Below, one piece after another: positions 27,956 through 37,721 of a stretch of DNA of 64,000 nt. Position 1 is the stretch's first letter, and every line of letters starts with the position of its first letter. The DNA comes from Thalassotalea litorea (GTDB lineage: Bacteria; Pseudomonadota; Gammaproteobacteria; Enterobacterales; Alteromonadaceae), in the NCBI RefSeq assembly GCF_005843925.1, contig NZ_VCBC01000002.1, positions 248,001 to 312,000 of the forward strand. Direction: 5' to 3'. The notes beneath the pieces are model-generated. The model saw only the letters and a program-made list of their open reading frames with translations, was not told the origin of the DNA and ran no database searches. The position numbers were made by a program, and so were the translations under genes.

Positions 27956-29912
27956 CTTTCATTTTCTTCGGCCGCTTTGGTTATTGGCGTTTTTTGCCCT
28001 GCTATTCATTCTTTGGCAACTAAAAAAGCTACGATTAGCAAACTCCGCCTGGCAGCGGATTGTTCCAAAACATCTGAACCGGGTATTACTGGCAAGCAAC
28101 GAAACCGCAAAGCCCATCGCTTTACTACCAATATTACTGCTCGGCAGTGTATTAATTGTGGCGCTCGCGGGCCCCACCTGGAACAAATTGCCACAGCCAG
28201 TTTATCAAACCGATAAAGCCTCAGTGATCGTGATGGACATGTCATTTTCCATGTTGGCAACAGATACTAAACCGAACCGGCTCACGAGAGCACGCTTTAA
28301 AGCATTAGATCTTCTTGAGAAAGTCGCAGATGGGGATGTTGGATTAATCGCCTATGCGGGTGATGCCTTTGTAATTAGTCCATTAACCGAAGATATTAAT
28401 AATATTCGCTTATTACTGCCATCGCTATCGCCGCAAATTATGCCAGAGCTCGGTTCAAACCCCTACCCTGCACTAATATTGGCGCATGAGATGTTATTTA
28501 ATGCCGGTTATCAAAAGGGTGATATTTATTGGTTAACAGATGGTATCGATAGCGATGACCTGCAAGATATTAACGAATTTGGCCGGGAACACGAACACTC
28601 TATCAATATACTTGGTATCGGCACCGAACAAGGTGCCCCTATCACCCTTGATAATGGTGAACTGATGCGCGATCGCGGTGGCAGTATCGTGATCCCGAAA
28701 CTCAATGGACGTATGTTAGCAGGGATCAGTGAACGCAATGACGGAAACTATCAAACCATCCGTAATGATGACGAAGACATCGAAGATTTAACCAGTACCG
28801 GTCGCATTTTAAGTGCTTCAGAAAGTCAGGAGCAAGAGGTTCAGGGCGATCAATGGCAAGAATCCGGTCCTTACTTATTGCTGATTGCTCTGCCTCTAAT
28901 TCTGTTCTACTGCCGCAAAGGAATATTGTTGTCCTTGGCCTTACCCTGCCTATTATGCGCCTCGTTATTTACACCGGCCCCTGTTCAGGCATCGATTTGG
29001 GATGATTTATGGAAACGTACCGATCAGCAAGCACAAGAGAAATTTGAGCAACAGGATTTCAGTGCTGCTGCCTCCCAATTTAAACAACCTGCGTGGAAAG
29101 CCTCAGCCCAGTATAAAGCGGGCGACTATGAAAAAGCACTGGAAGCGTTTAGTCAGTTAAAAGGCATAGATGCGAAATATAATGAGGCGAACACGCTGGC
29201 TAAAATGCGCCGTTTTGAAGATGCCATCAAAGCTTATGATGATGTTCTTGCACAGGTCCCTGAACATGCAGATGCACTTGCAAATAAGGCTCTGGTCGAG
29301 CAATTGCTAGACCAGCAAAACCAGGACCAGCAAAACCAGGACCAGCAAAATCAGGACCAGCAAAACCAGGACCAGCAAAACCAGGACCAGCAAAACCAGG
29401 ACCAGCAAAATCAGGACCAGCAAAATCAGGACCAGCAAAACCAGGAACAGCAAAATCAGGACCAGCAAAATCAGGACCAGAAAAATCAGGACCAGCAAAA
29501 TCAGGACCAGCAAAATCAGGACCAGCAAAATCAGGACCAGCAAAATCAGGACCAGCAAAATCAGGACCAGCAAAACCAGGACCAGCAAAATCAGGACCAG
29601 CAAAATCAGGACCGGCAAAATCAGGACCAGCAAAATTCTGAACAATCGGATTCCGAGCATAAAGAGCCCGAGCCTGAAGGCGCGAATCAAACGGAGCAGG
29701 ATGAGCAGCAATCAAAATCGGAGCAACCCGGACAGGCTCAGGAAGCTCAGGCACAATTGACCGAGCAAGAACTCGAGCAGCAGCAAAAACATCAACAGAT
29801 ATTAAAAAAGGTCACCGATGACCCTAACTTATTGCTGAGAAATAAAATGCGCCTTGAATATCGCAAACGTCGCCAAAATCGCAGTAGTATCGGAGTAAAA
29901 GAAAAGTGGTAA
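27945..29912 (+). CDS. BatB-BatC fusion: VWA domain, TPR repeats and a Q/N/D repeat tail
   Basis: A 655-aa protein joining two usually separate Bat proteins. N-terminal helices (about 8-24, 55-75) precede a VWA domain with DMSFS as the MIDAS motif (~97-101) and LTDGIDSDDL. A membrane helix pair follows (~305-345), then TPR units (~355-440; KAGDYEKALEAFSQL, FEDAIKAYDDVLAQVPEHADALANKA), then 22 copies of a five-residue DQQNQ unit (residues 456-565), and a glutamine/glutamate-rich basic C terminus. The low-complexity tail is expected to be disordered or coiled-coil. BatB/BatC fusions of this type occur in Shewanella-like bacteria. Confidence 0.9.
   Translation: MLDNFHFLRPLWLLAFFALLFILWQLKKLRLANSAWQRIVPKHLNRVLLASNETAKPIALLPILLLGSVLIVALAGPTWNKLPQPVYQTDKASVIVMDMSFSMLATDTKPNRLTRARFKALDLLEKVADGDVGLIAYAGDAFVISPLTEDINNIRLLLPSLSPQIMPELGSNPYPALILAHEMLFNAGYQKGDIYWLTDGIDSDDLQDINEFGREHEHSINILGIGTEQGAPITLDNGELMRDRGGSIVIPKLNGRMLAGISERNDGNYQTIRNDDEDIEDLTSTGRILSASESQEQEVQGDQWQESGPYLLLIALPLILFYCRKGILLSLALPCLLCASLFTPAPVQASIWDDLWKRTDQQAQEKFEQQDFSAAASQFKQPAWKASAQYKAGDYEKALEAFSQLKGIDAKYNEANTLAKMRRFEDAIKAYDDVLAQVPEHADALANKALVEQLLDQQNQDQQNQDQQNQDQQNQDQQNQDQQNQDQQNQDQQNQDQQNQEQQNQDQQNQDQKNQDQQNQDQQNQDQQNQDQQNQDQQNQDQQNQDQQNQDQQNQDRQNQDQQNSEQSDSEHKEPEPEGANQTEQDEQQSKSEQPGQAQEAQAQLTEQELEQQQKHQQILKKVTDDPNLLLRNKMRLEYRKRRQNRSSIGVKEKW
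29310..29639 (+). repeat. 15-bp tandem repeat, 22 copies, inside batB/C
   Basis: Unit GACCAGCAAAAYCAG coding DQQNQ, repeated 22 times in frame from 29310 to 29639; the last unit ends in Ser. Variants are few (DQKNQ, EQQNQ, DRQNQ). Most copies alternate AACCAG and AATCAG. Copy-number change by slippage would keep the frame, so tail length should vary between strains. Confidence 0.95.
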
Positions 29913-31546
29913 AACTAACAACAACATTGTGGTTAATCCTATTTAGTCTGATGGCACCTTTGAGTTATGCCCTCGACTCATTGACCACGAGCATCGATAA
30001 AAACCCTGCAACCGTAAACGAATCTTTGGTATTAACGGTTATCGCCAATGACTCGATGGATGCCGATGCCTTTGATCCCTCTGAATTAAACAAAGACTTT
30101 ATTGTCGGCCGCACTTCGGTAAGCAGCCAAACTAGCATGGTCAACTTTAAGACCACTCGGATGACGCGTTGGACTACGGTGCTTGTGCCGCAAAAGCCTG
30201 GGAAATATACGATCCCGGCCTTCACTATTGAAGGCATCAGTTCTCAGCCAATTGATGTAGAGATTCTGGCCTCGAGTGACACTCGGGCCAAACAAAGTAA
30301 AGACGTTTTTATCAGCACTAAAGTATCGGACACACGTGTATACGTGCAGCAACAATTTACCTTAAAAGTTAAACTGCATCTTGCCCAGGAATTAAAAACC
30401 GGGAGTTTAACCGAGCCGAAAATGACCGGTGCTGAAATCAAACAAATAGGTGAAGATAAGGAGTCGATGGAAATCATCAATGGTATTCGCTACCGTACCA
30501 TTGAACGCGCCTATTCTATCAAGCCTACCACCAGTGGCGAATTTACCTTGCATACGCCAATATTTGCCGGCGAAATCGTATCCGGCCAGCGTCGAGCCTT
30601 ATTCTCTAATTTCGACCAGGGCAAGCCAGTTCAAGTCTCAGGGAAAGAAATTGTTATTGATGTAAAACCCAAACCAAGCGAATTCGTCGGTGACTGGTTA
30701 CCCAGTGAAATCTTAACCATTGAAGATCAATGGCCAGAGCTAGATACCTTTCCATTAGGAGAGCCGATCACCCGTCGAGTTACGATAACGGCAGCGGCTC
30801 TTTCCGAAGAACAACTACCACAAATCAACTTTCGTGTGCCCGAAGGGATAAAGATTTACCCTGATCAACAACAGTCGCAATCGAATGTACAGTCTGGCTT
30901 ACTTATCTCACAAAAAATCCAGGACTTTGCCATCGTGCCGAGTAGGCCTGGGATCTATACCATTCCAGAAGTTCAAATCCCATGGTGGAATACCAAAACA
31001 AATCAGGTGCAATATGCGACGTTGCCGCAACGAACGTTTACTATCGAAGGCAGCGTAGCAGCCATTACGCCTTCGCAACTCCCCATCAGTGAATCGGTCA
31101 ACCTTGCCGGTAAACAAAATTTAACTTTGCAATGGCTATTTCTAACCGGTTGGATTTTAACGGCTCTTGCCTGGTTAATTACATCACTGAAAAAGCACGG
31201 AAAACTTCGTTTAAAGCCGAGCTCGAAATTCTCACCTGCGGCGCTTGGAGCAAGCGCTCCGTATTTACAAATCATGGCTGCATGTAAAGCAAATGATGGC
31301 AAGCGGGTAATATCACTGGTGCCCGAGTGGGCAGCAATCGTCTTCGATGATCCCGAGATAAAAGGCATCAATCAGGTTAACAATGCCTTTAATGACCCAG
31401 AACTTGCTCAATTGTTGAGTGATTTGCAAGCCAGTTACTTCGGCTCTAACCAGTCGATCTGGAATGGCGGCCCCTTACTTCAAAAAGTGATGGTACTGCA
31501 AAAAATCAAACCCAAATCAGAAACGACAATAAAGATGAATCCATAG
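29906..31546 (+). CDS. batD: BatD family protein (oxygen-tolerance type)
   Basis: A 546-aa protein with a signal peptide (about 1-22, cleaved near SYA-LDS), Ig-like beta domains in the periplasm (~25-400) and one C-terminal membrane helix (~410-430) followed by a cytoplasmic tail. The BatD family blocks FIVGRTSVSSQTSMVNF and VPQKPGKYTIPAF are clear. It starts with GTG at 29906, overlapping batB/C by 7 nt, and ends the operon. A weak hairpin (ACAGC/GCTGT, 31569-31594) may terminate it. Confidence 0.9.
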   Translation: MVKLTTTLWLILFSLMAPLSYALDSLTTSIDKNPATVNESLVLTVIANDSMDADAFDPSELNKDFIVGRTSVSSQTSMVNFKTTRMTRWTTVLVPQKPGKYTIPAFTIEGISSQPIDVEILASSDTRAKQSKDVFISTKVSDTRVYVQQQFTLKVKLHLAQELKTGSLTEPKMTGAEIKQIGEDKESMEIINGIRYRTIERAYSIKPTTSGEFTLHTPIFAGEIVSGQRRALFSNFDQGKPVQVSGKEIVIDVKPKPSEFVGDWLPSEILTIEDQWPELDTFPLGEPITRRVTITAAALSEEQLPQINFRVPEGIKIYPDQQQSQSNVQSGLLISQKIQDFAIVPSRPGIYTIPEVQIPWWNTKTNQVQYATLPQRTFTIEGSVAAITPSQLPISESVNLAGKQNLTLQWLFLTGWILTALAWLITSLKKHGKLRLKPSSKFSPAALGASAPYLQIMAACKANDGKRVISLVPEWAAIVFDDPEIKGINQVNNAFNDPELAQLLSDLQASYFGSNQSIWNGGPLLQKVMVLQKIKPKSETTIKMNP

Positions 31547-31707
31547 AAGTTGCTAAAATGCATGAATTACAGCGACAGTAATGTCATTGGCTGTTTTGGG
31601 GTGATCATAGATCAAAAACCTCGCTTGCAACGTATTGTGAAGGGTCTGTTGCCATCAATGGATGAAAAGCCCTAAGATAAATTAAGTGTTAAAAGTGTGT
31701 TAACCCT

Positions 31708-32277
31708 ATGATCCAGAAAATTTTTCGAAAGAAATCTTCACCCACTCAGGTCTCTAACGATATGGCGAGTAAACAAATAAGATACGAAGCGCTGGTAAAT
31801 GCTTTGCACGCAGATCTATACCGTTATGCGTTCTGGTTGGTTCATGACCAGCACATTGCTGAAGACTTGGTTCAGGAGACCTTCCTGAGGGCATGGCGTG
31901 CCCTTGACTCTTTAAAAGATGAGAAGGCGGCTAAATCTTGGTTAATCACAATTCTTCGCCGTGAAAACGCTAGACGTTTCGAACGTAAACAATTGGATAT
32001 GTCCGAATACGAAGAGCCCAGTATTGTTGACAACATCAGCACGACGACTGAGCAACAATTGGAAGATCACTGGTTGCGAGAGAAAATCGCCCGTTTACCT
32101 GCAGATTATCGGGAACCCTTAGTGCTTCAGGTGATCGGTGGGTTCAGTGGTGAAGAAATCGCAAATATGTTGAATTTAAATAAAAACACGGTCATGACAC
32201 GACTATTCCGTGCTCGGAATCAATTGAAAGATGCAATTGAGTCCGAACAGAAACTTAAGGGGCGAAGCAATGGATGA
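31708..32277 (+). CDS. ECF-type RNA polymerase sigma factor
   Basis: A 189-aa group-4 sigma factor. Region 2 (about 25-95) has LYRYAFWLVHDQHIAEDLVQ and ETFLRAWRALDSLKDE; region 4 (~130-185) has LPADYREPLVLQVIGGFSGE and a helix-turn-helix NMLNLNKNTVMTRLFRARNQL. It overlaps the gene for its likely anti-sigma factor by 8 nt, the usual arrangement for such pairs. Confidence 0.93.
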   Translation: MIQKIFRKKSSPTQVSNDMASKQIRYEALVNALHADLYRYAFWLVHDQHIAEDLVQETFLRAWRALDSLKDEKAAKSWLITILRRENARRFERKQLDMSEYEEPSIVDNISTTTEQQLEDHWLREKIARLPADYREPLVLQVIGGFSGEEIANMLNLNKNTVMTRLFRARNQLKDAIESEQKLKGRSNG

Positions 32278-32983
32278 TTTAGAATTTCGGCGTCGACTCT
32301 ATGCCGACCCAAAAGATAATAATTCCGACATTCAAAAAGGCATTGATGAGGACTCGGCGAATGCGAGGTTCTATGACGAGATCCAGCAGTTGGACAAACG
32401 CATCAATAGCGCTTTGCATGTTGAGGTACCTGAGAACCTGAGCAACAATCTGATCTTGAAGCAAACGTTAGCGAGTCATCGCAAACAAACAACGCAAAAG
32501 CGCTGGCACTTGGCGGTAGCGGCATCGGTCGCGTTTTTTGTTGGGGTGGGAATTAATTACTTTAATGCCTCACCGGTTTACACGTCAGTCGCGGATTATT
32601 CTCTTGCTCATTATTACCATGAAGAAGGTAAGTTTAGCCACAGTGCAGATGGCAGCGTGAATCTGGCCTCTTTGAATGACAAAATGCGCGATGTGAATGC
32701 GAATTTTAATGGTGAAATAGGCAACATTGTCGCGGTCAAGGATTGTTATTTCGATGGCATGGACAGTGTCCACCTGGTACTCGAAGGCAAGTACGATAAT
32801 ATTACCGTGTTTGTGATCCCGAAAGTTCAACATTTGGCGCAATCCCGGCAGTTCGCAGATAGTAAAATTCATGGCCTTAGCCGCGAATACCAGCAAGGTG
32901 AAGTGATCATTCTCGGGGATAAACGTGAAGCGTTAGATCTATGGCAACAAAAAATCGATGAAACCATCGAATGGTCAATTTAA
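32270..32983 (+). CDS. DUF3379-type membrane anti-sigma factor
   Basis: From the ATG at 32270 (AAGGGGCGAAGC upstream) this is 237 aa. The N-terminal ~80 residues are the cytoplasmic sigma-binding part, one membrane helix lies at about 82-101 (VAASVAFFVGVGINYF), and the rest is periplasmic. It fits DUF3379. The HxxxCxxC zinc motif of ZAS anti-sigma factors is absent. The periplasmic domain may be the sensor. Operon partner of the ECF sigma factor. Confidence 0.85.
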   Translation: MDDLEFRRRLYADPKDNNSDIQKGIDEDSANARFYDEIQQLDKRINSALHVEVPENLSNNLILKQTLASHRKQTTQKRWHLAVAASVAFFVGVGINYFNASPVYTSVADYSLAHYYHEEGKFSHSADGSVNLASLNDKMRDVNANFNGEIGNIVAVKDCYFDGMDSVHLVLEGKYDNITVFVIPKVQHLAQSRQFADSKIHGLSREYQQGEVIILGDKREALDLWQQKIDETIEWSI

Positions 32984-33027
32984 CCCTCTAGAATTGTGAC
33001 GATCGACAGACCCTTAACCTATTGCAT

Positions 33028-33051
33028 AGCCTGACACCTGTCAGGCTTTTT
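33028..33051 (+). terminator. Terminator after the sigma/anti-sigma operon
   Basis: AGCCTGACA (33028-33036) pairs with TGTCAGGCT (33039-33047), followed by a T-run. The remaining 240 nt to putP show no gene or repeat. Confidence 0.85.
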
Positions 33052-33289
33052 AATGCTGGTTCAAAATAAAACCGTGTATGGCACACATCAACCATTGTAG
33101 TTTTGGATTTCCCATGTCAAGACACCCGCTCTGCCAATAACCTCAGGTAGCCTGATTCATGGTTCTGACCCGTCCTCCTAATCGTTGCTCGCGCGATATT
33201 GAATACAGGATTTTGGGCAAATGTCTCTGGCAGAGAATCGCTTTCCTTGTTAGGATGCAAACCATAATTCCGACACTACAATTACAACT

Positions 33290-34759
33290 ATGACATTGGA
33301 ACTTCCGTTAATCGTAACTTTTATAGGTTACCTGCTCACAACCTTGCTTATCGGCTTTTTTGCGTATAAAGCAACAAACACATTAAGTGATTACATCCTA
33401 GGTGGGCGTCAATTAGGTCCTGCAGTCACAGCTTTGAGTGTGGGTGCGTCAGATATGAGTGGCTGGCTACTCCTTGGTCTGCCCGGCGCCATTTATCTTT
33501 CCGGAATCGGCGAAATATGGATCGGTGTCGGCCTGGTCATCGGTGCGTTTTTCAATTGGATCATTGTTGCTCCAAGGTTGCGAGGCTTTACCGAAAAAGC
33601 CGGTAACGCACTTACCATTCCGGAGTTTTTCGAAAACCGCTTTCAGGACAAGTCCGGTGTGTTGCGCATGGTATCTGCAATTACCATTTTGGTATTTTTC
33701 ACCTTCTATGTCTCTTCGGGTCTCGTTGGTGGTGCCATCTTATTTGAAAAAGTCTTCGGCCTTGATTATCTACAGGCATTATTAATCGGCGCCGTAATTA
33801 TCGTGTCATACACATTTCTTGGTGGGTTTCTGGCCGTTAGCTGGACGGATTTTTTCCAAGGTTGCCTGATGCTGTTAGCGTTGGTCATTTTACCGATTGT
33901 TGCCATTTCCCAAATCGGTGGTTGGCAGCAAACGGAACAAATTTTAATGTCAGTAAATCCTCAATATGCCGAGCTCTTTACCAATTTTTCCTGGATTGCA
34001 TTTATTTCGCTAATGGCCTGGGGTCTTGGATATTTTGGTCAGCCTCACATACTTTCCCGATTTATGGCGATTCGCTCAGTGGAAGACATTCCAACCTCAC
34101 GCAATATTGCGATGGCCTGGATGGTGTTGTCCTTAATCGGAGCTTTGGCTGTGGGCTTAGTGGGAATCGCCTATTATGCCGATAGTCCGTTAGAAAACAG
34201 CGAAACAGTATTTATCTTCCTCGCCAAAGCAATATTAAACCCATGGGTTGCCGGGGTGATTATTGCTGCAATTTTATCCGCGATAATGAGTACCATCGAT
34301 TCCCAGTTGATCGTATGTTCATCCGTTATTGTTGAAGATTTCTATAAGAAATATAGCAAGAAGAAAGCCACCGAAGGTCAACTTGTCTGGTTGACGAGAT
34401 TTTCCTTATTGGCCATTGCCATTTTAGCAACCGTCATTGCCTTGAATCCACAAAGTACGGTTTTAGGCCTAGTTAGCTATGCCTGGGCTGGTTTTGGAAG
34501 TGCATTTGGGCCAACGATTATTTTGGCGTTATATTGGCAGCACTACACACGATTTGGCGCCATGGCTTCAATCGTTACCGGTGCATTGGTCGTCATTGTT
34601 TGGGGTGAGTTAAAAGGATTGGGTGGTATCTTTGCCCTATATGAAATGATCCCTGGTTTTGTACTGGCATTATTGGCTGGTTTCCTGGTCTCTAAGTTAA
34701 CCTATCGCGACAATGCACCTGAAACAAAAATGTTTAACACATTAAAGCATTCGCAATAA
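33290..34759 (+). CDS. putP: Sodium/proline symporter PutP
   Basis: A 489-aa sodium:solute symporter (SSS family) in the inner membrane, with about 13 helices. The PutP-type segment SDYILGGRQLGPAVTALSVG followed by ASDMSGWLLLGLPGA (residues ~32-67) carries Na+ and proline ligands, and the helix-8 region ILSAIMSTIDSQLIVCSS is also typical. It is flanked by terminators and is monocistronic. No putA dehydrogenase gene lies nearby. Confidence 0.93.
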   Translation: MTLELPLIVTFIGYLLTTLLIGFFAYKATNTLSDYILGGRQLGPAVTALSVGASDMSGWLLLGLPGAIYLSGIGEIWIGVGLVIGAFFNWIIVAPRLRGFTEKAGNALTIPEFFENRFQDKSGVLRMVSAITILVFFTFYVSSGLVGGAILFEKVFGLDYLQALLIGAVIIVSYTFLGGFLAVSWTDFFQGCLMLLALVILPIVAISQIGGWQQTEQILMSVNPQYAELFTNFSWIAFISLMAWGLGYFGQPHILSRFMAIRSVEDIPTSRNIAMAWMVLSLIGALAVGLVGIAYYADSPLENSETVFIFLAKAILNPWVAGVIIAAILSAIMSTIDSQLIVCSSVIVEDFYKKYSKKKATEGQLVWLTRFSLLAIAILATVIALNPQSTVLGLVSYAWAGFGSAFGPTIILALYWQHYTRFGAMASIVTGALVVIVWGELKGLGGIFALYEMIPGFVLALLAGFLVSKLTYRDNAPETKMFNTLKHSQ

Positions 34760-34831
34760 CAGCTAGCCCAAGAGAATCGTTCACATTGAAAGCGCTGTGA
34801 ATGGTTGAATTGGCGGGCGAAAACCAGCAAT

Positions 34832-34859
34832 AAAAAAGGGGCAGATTAAGCCCCTTTTT
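34832..34859. terminator. Bidirectional terminator between putP and galE
   Basis: AAAAAGGGGC and GCCCCTTTTT form a stem with a short loop, with A- and T-runs on both sides. It serves the convergent putP (plus) and polysaccharide locus (minus). Confidence 0.88.
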
Positions 34860-34909
34860 CAATTGTAGCGTTAACGAGATTTTTTCGTGATCCGCTTTCG
34901 CGACGACGA

Positions 34910-35920
34910 TTACTCAAATCCGTTAGGATTTTTCGACTGCCAATTCCAGGTATCCGCGATCATCTCTTTTAAGCCGCGTTTCGCTTGCCAGTGAAGCTTT
35001 TGCGCTGCCAGATTTGCATTGGCAAACACAGTGGCAATATCACCAGGACGACGTGTTACGACTTGATAAGGAATATCAACACCAGATATTTCTTTAAACT
35101 GATCAACAATCTGTAATACCGAGGTGCCATTACCCGTTCCCAAATTGATCGCGGTACAGCCTGGATTTTGCGCCAACGCATCAACCGCTTGCAAATGGCC
35201 CAGAGCCAAATCAACAACATGGATATAATCCCGAACGCCTGTACCGTCAATGGTATCGTAATCATCACCAAAAATTTGCAACTGCTTCAGTCGACCCACG
35301 GCAACCTGCGCTACATAAGGCAATAGGTTGTTTGGAATACCATTAGGATTTTCGCCAATCAAGCCACTTTCATGAGCGCCAATCGGGTTAAAATAACGCA
35401 AAGATATGATTGACCATTGAGGATCACTTTTGGCTAAGTCGAACAGAATATGTTCAATCATAAGTTTGGTTTGACCGTAAGGGTTCGTCGCCGAAGTCGG
35501 CATCGTCTCTAATAAAGGTGAAACATTGTATTCCCCGTAAACCGTTGCGGAAGAACTGAACACTAAACTTTTAACATTAAATTCAGCCATCACCTGCAGT
35601 AAAACTAATGTTCCGGCAACGTTATTTTGATAATAAGAAAGAGGGATTTCATTGGATTCGCCAACGGCTTTTAATCCTGCGAAATGAATGACGCCATCAA
35701 TATCGTAATCCGTGAAAACCTGGCGCATTGCCGCTTCATCACAAATATCGGCTTTAATAAAGGTCGGTTTTACACCCGTGATTTTCTCGATGCGGTCAAG
35801 CACCAGTGTCGATGAATTACTTAAGTTATCAACGATCACAACTTCTCTGTCGGCTTTAATTAATTCGACAACGGTATGGCTGCCAATGTAGCCCGTGCCT
35901 CCAGTAATTAATAAACTCAT
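34910..35920 (-). CDS. galE: UDP-glucose 4-epimerase
   Basis: Interconverts UDP-glucose and UDP-galactose. An open frame runs upstream to 36058, but the family start is the ATG at 35920 (MSLLITGGTGYIGSH), giving 336 aa. Rossmann GGTGYIG is at 7-13, the catalytic SSATVYG segment and the YGQTK Tyr/Lys pair follow, with ISLRYFNPIGAHESG. It lies 20 nt behind the DHH phosphoesterase gene and supplies UDP-galactose to the polysaccharide locus. Confidence 0.96.
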   Translation of the reverse strand: MSLLITGGTGYIGSHTVVELIKADREVVIVDNLSNSSTLVLDRIEKITGVKPTFIKADICDEAAMRQVFTDYDIDGVIHFAGLKAVGESNEIPLSYYQNNVAGTLVLLQVMAEFNVKSLVFSSSATVYGEYNVSPLLETMPTSATNPYGQTKLMIEHILFDLAKSDPQWSIISLRYFNPIGAHESGLIGENPNGIPNNLLPYVAQVAVGRLKQLQIFGDDYDTIDGTGVRDYIHVVDLALGHLQAVDALAQNPGCTAINLGTGNGTSVLQIVDQFKEISGVDIPYQVVTRRPGDIATVFANANLAAQKLHWQAKRGLKEMIADTWNWQSKNPNGFE

Positions 35921-35939
35921 ATTCTTCTCTCTCTCAATA

Positions 35940-36896
35940 TTATTTATAGTATTCTGATAAAACTTGAATAAACTGCTCCACTTGAGACTCAGGTAAAGCA
36001 TTGACTCCGGCAGCGCCTGCACGTCCGCCACCGGTCGGGAATTGTATACATACCTCATCCGCCCCTTGCTTATTATTCAGCGGCGCCCGCACCGAAACCG
36101 TGTAGCTATCGTCAATATTTTTGGTGAATACTGCATGGGCTTTATCGGGTGACTGATTGGCGAGATCATTTCCAAAGACGCCACTAACTCTTCTTGACCA
36201 TGCAGCATCTTCCAGACAGGCAACTTTGCAATGCTCGACATCAAATAACACTTCGGCACGAGAGGCTTTGGCCATATCATCGTTATACGCCTGTTGTAGC
36301 TGATAATATAACGAATCTTTGTCGCTAAACAAAGGTTCTGGGCTCTCAAAACCTAATAGCTTTTCATACAGTTTAGCTGGATGAAAGTGCAAATCGTCTG
36401 TGCTACGGCCATAGCCGTTGTAATTAATATAAACCCCAAGCTGCTCAAGTTGCTGAGTTAGTTGCGAAGATAAGCCAAGTTTTTTAGCGTGACGGTGAGC
36501 CGTTGCTTGCAAGTTATCGCCAAACGCTGCGGCGATAGCCCAAAGGTAGAATTTTCCTTTTAAATGATCATTGACCAGCAAACTGGTACAAACTTCAGGA
36601 GAAGTGTTGACCATGGCGTTTAAAAAAGAACTCGCGGGGATATCCCCAGAGCGATGATGGTCTATATAAACAACCGGAATTTGCTTGTCTAGTAAGGGTT
36701 GCAAAGCATCAATGTTCTTTTCCATGGAAATATCAAGAACGGTTACTGATGTCGCTTGGGTTAGGTCAACTTGCTTAAGTAGTGAGATATCACGTTTAAC
36801 CCCAGTGATAAGTGTCGAGGTTTTTGGCTCTGCCAAGCGTAATTGCAATAACGCCAGGATGCCATCGGCATCACCGTTGAACACATCATAATGCAT
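35940..36896 (-). CDS. DHH family phosphoesterase
   Basis: A 318-aa cytoplasmic protein with the DHH metal-binding motifs: FNGDADGI with D9 and D11, LDIS at about 54-57, and YIDHHRSG with D79-H80-H81. A C-terminal DHHA1-like glycine-rich region (GGGRAGAAG, ~295-303) is present. Family members hydrolyse phosphodiesters or pyrophosphate. The substrate is unknown; its position with galE suggests shared transcription, not necessarily shared function. Confidence 0.88.
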   Translation of the reverse strand: MHYDVFNGDADGILALLQLRLAEPKTSTLITGVKRDISLLKQVDLTQATSVTVLDISMEKNIDALQPLLDKQIPVVYIDHHRSGDIPASSFLNAMVNTSPEVCTSLLVNDHLKGKFYLWAIAAAFGDNLQATAHRHAKKLGLSSQLTQQLEQLGVYINYNGYGRSTDDLHFHPAKLYEKLLGFESPEPLFSDKDSLYYQLQQAYNDDMAKASRAEVLFDVEHCKVACLEDAAWSRRVSGVFGNDLANQSPDKAHAVFTKNIDDSYTVSVRAPLNNKQGADEVCIQFPTGGGRAGAAGVNALPESQVEQFIQVLSEYYK

Positions 36897-36959
36897 TGTT
36901 TTTATTCCCTATAAATTTTGGTAAACGTTATTTTGTTAATTCAATTTCCGGCTCGATTA

Positions 36960-37721
36960 CTAGCTTCGAAATGTTGCTCTGTAGGCATAATTGATAAAGC
37001 AAATCATCGAGCGTGTCACGCCAAGCTTTTCCTGCTCGCGATATATCTGCCATTGGCGTTGAGCTTTGCGAATTTTATTACGCGAAATTGAGCCTGGCGT
37101 GATTCGGTAGTTCGTTAAAGGCTGCGGGTAATGGTGTGCATACCCGACTCGTTTGATGATGCTTAACCAGGTTGCATAATCTTGCCCCGTACGCAAATCC
37201 GGCATCATAAAGTAGCCCGTTTTGTTTTTGTCTACAACCACCGTAGAGCACCCAAAAGTCACGCGTTTTTTCAGCAGATCATCATAGCCAATCTGCCCTC
37301 TTGGTAAATGATCGACTAACCCGAGATTATTGCCCTGTTCATCAACCACTTGGTAACTGGTGCATGATACGGGGATCTGATGGCGCTGCATAAACGCGAC
37401 CTGCTCGGCTAATTTATCTTTTTGCCAGCTATCGTCAGCGTCAAGAAACGCCAGATATCGACCTTTTGCCTGATCCATCCCCCGGTTGCGCGACAATGCC
37501 GCGCCCAGGTTTTTCTCATTTAAAAAAACATGAATATTATCATGTTTTTGGGCGTAAAAAGTTAAAAGTTGCCAAGTGTTATCTGTCGACGCATCATCGG
37601 TGATTAGCAATTCCCAATTAGGATAGGATTGCGCCAAAACACTCTCTATCGCTTCACCAACATACGCCAGTGAATTAAACGTCGACATTATAATCGAAAC
37701 TTTGTCTATTTGCTCAGCCAT
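36960..37721 (-). CDS. Family 2 glycosyltransferase (TuaG-like)
   Basis: A 253-aa GT-A fold enzyme. VSIIMSTFNSLAYVGEAIES opens the nucleotide-binding fold, DDASTDNT marks the first acidic pair and LAFLDADDSW carries the DxD motif (~92-101). The C-terminal region FGCSTVVVDK...LRTGQDYATWLSIIKR resembles TuaG-type transferases. It lacks membrane helices. It is the last glycosyltransferase gene of the polysaccharide locus. Sugar specificity cannot be read from sequence. Confidence 0.88.
   Translation of the reverse strand: MAEQIDKVSIIMSTFNSLAYVGEAIESVLAQSYPNWELLITDDASTDNTWQLLTFYAQKHDNIHVFLNEKNLGAALSRNRGMDQAKGRYLAFLDADDSWQKDKLAEQVAFMQRHQIPVSCTSYQVVDEQGNNLGLVDHLPRGQIGYDDLLKKRVTFGCSTVVVDKNKTGYFMMPDLRTGQDYATWLSIIKRVGYAHHYPQPLTNYRITPGSISRNKIRKAQRQWQIYREQEKLGVTRSMICFINYAYRATFRS

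Noticed and set aside
29227..29754. Two minus-strand open frames rich in FAGPD or LVLIL opposite batB/C
   Set aside because: They arise from the 15-bp repeat read in reverse. The plus frame continues a VWA-TPR protein and fits the operon.
35921..36058. N-terminal extension of galE to 36058
   Set aside because: It would overlap the DHH gene and add 46 residues before the canonical MSLLITGGTGYIG start, which no GalE has.
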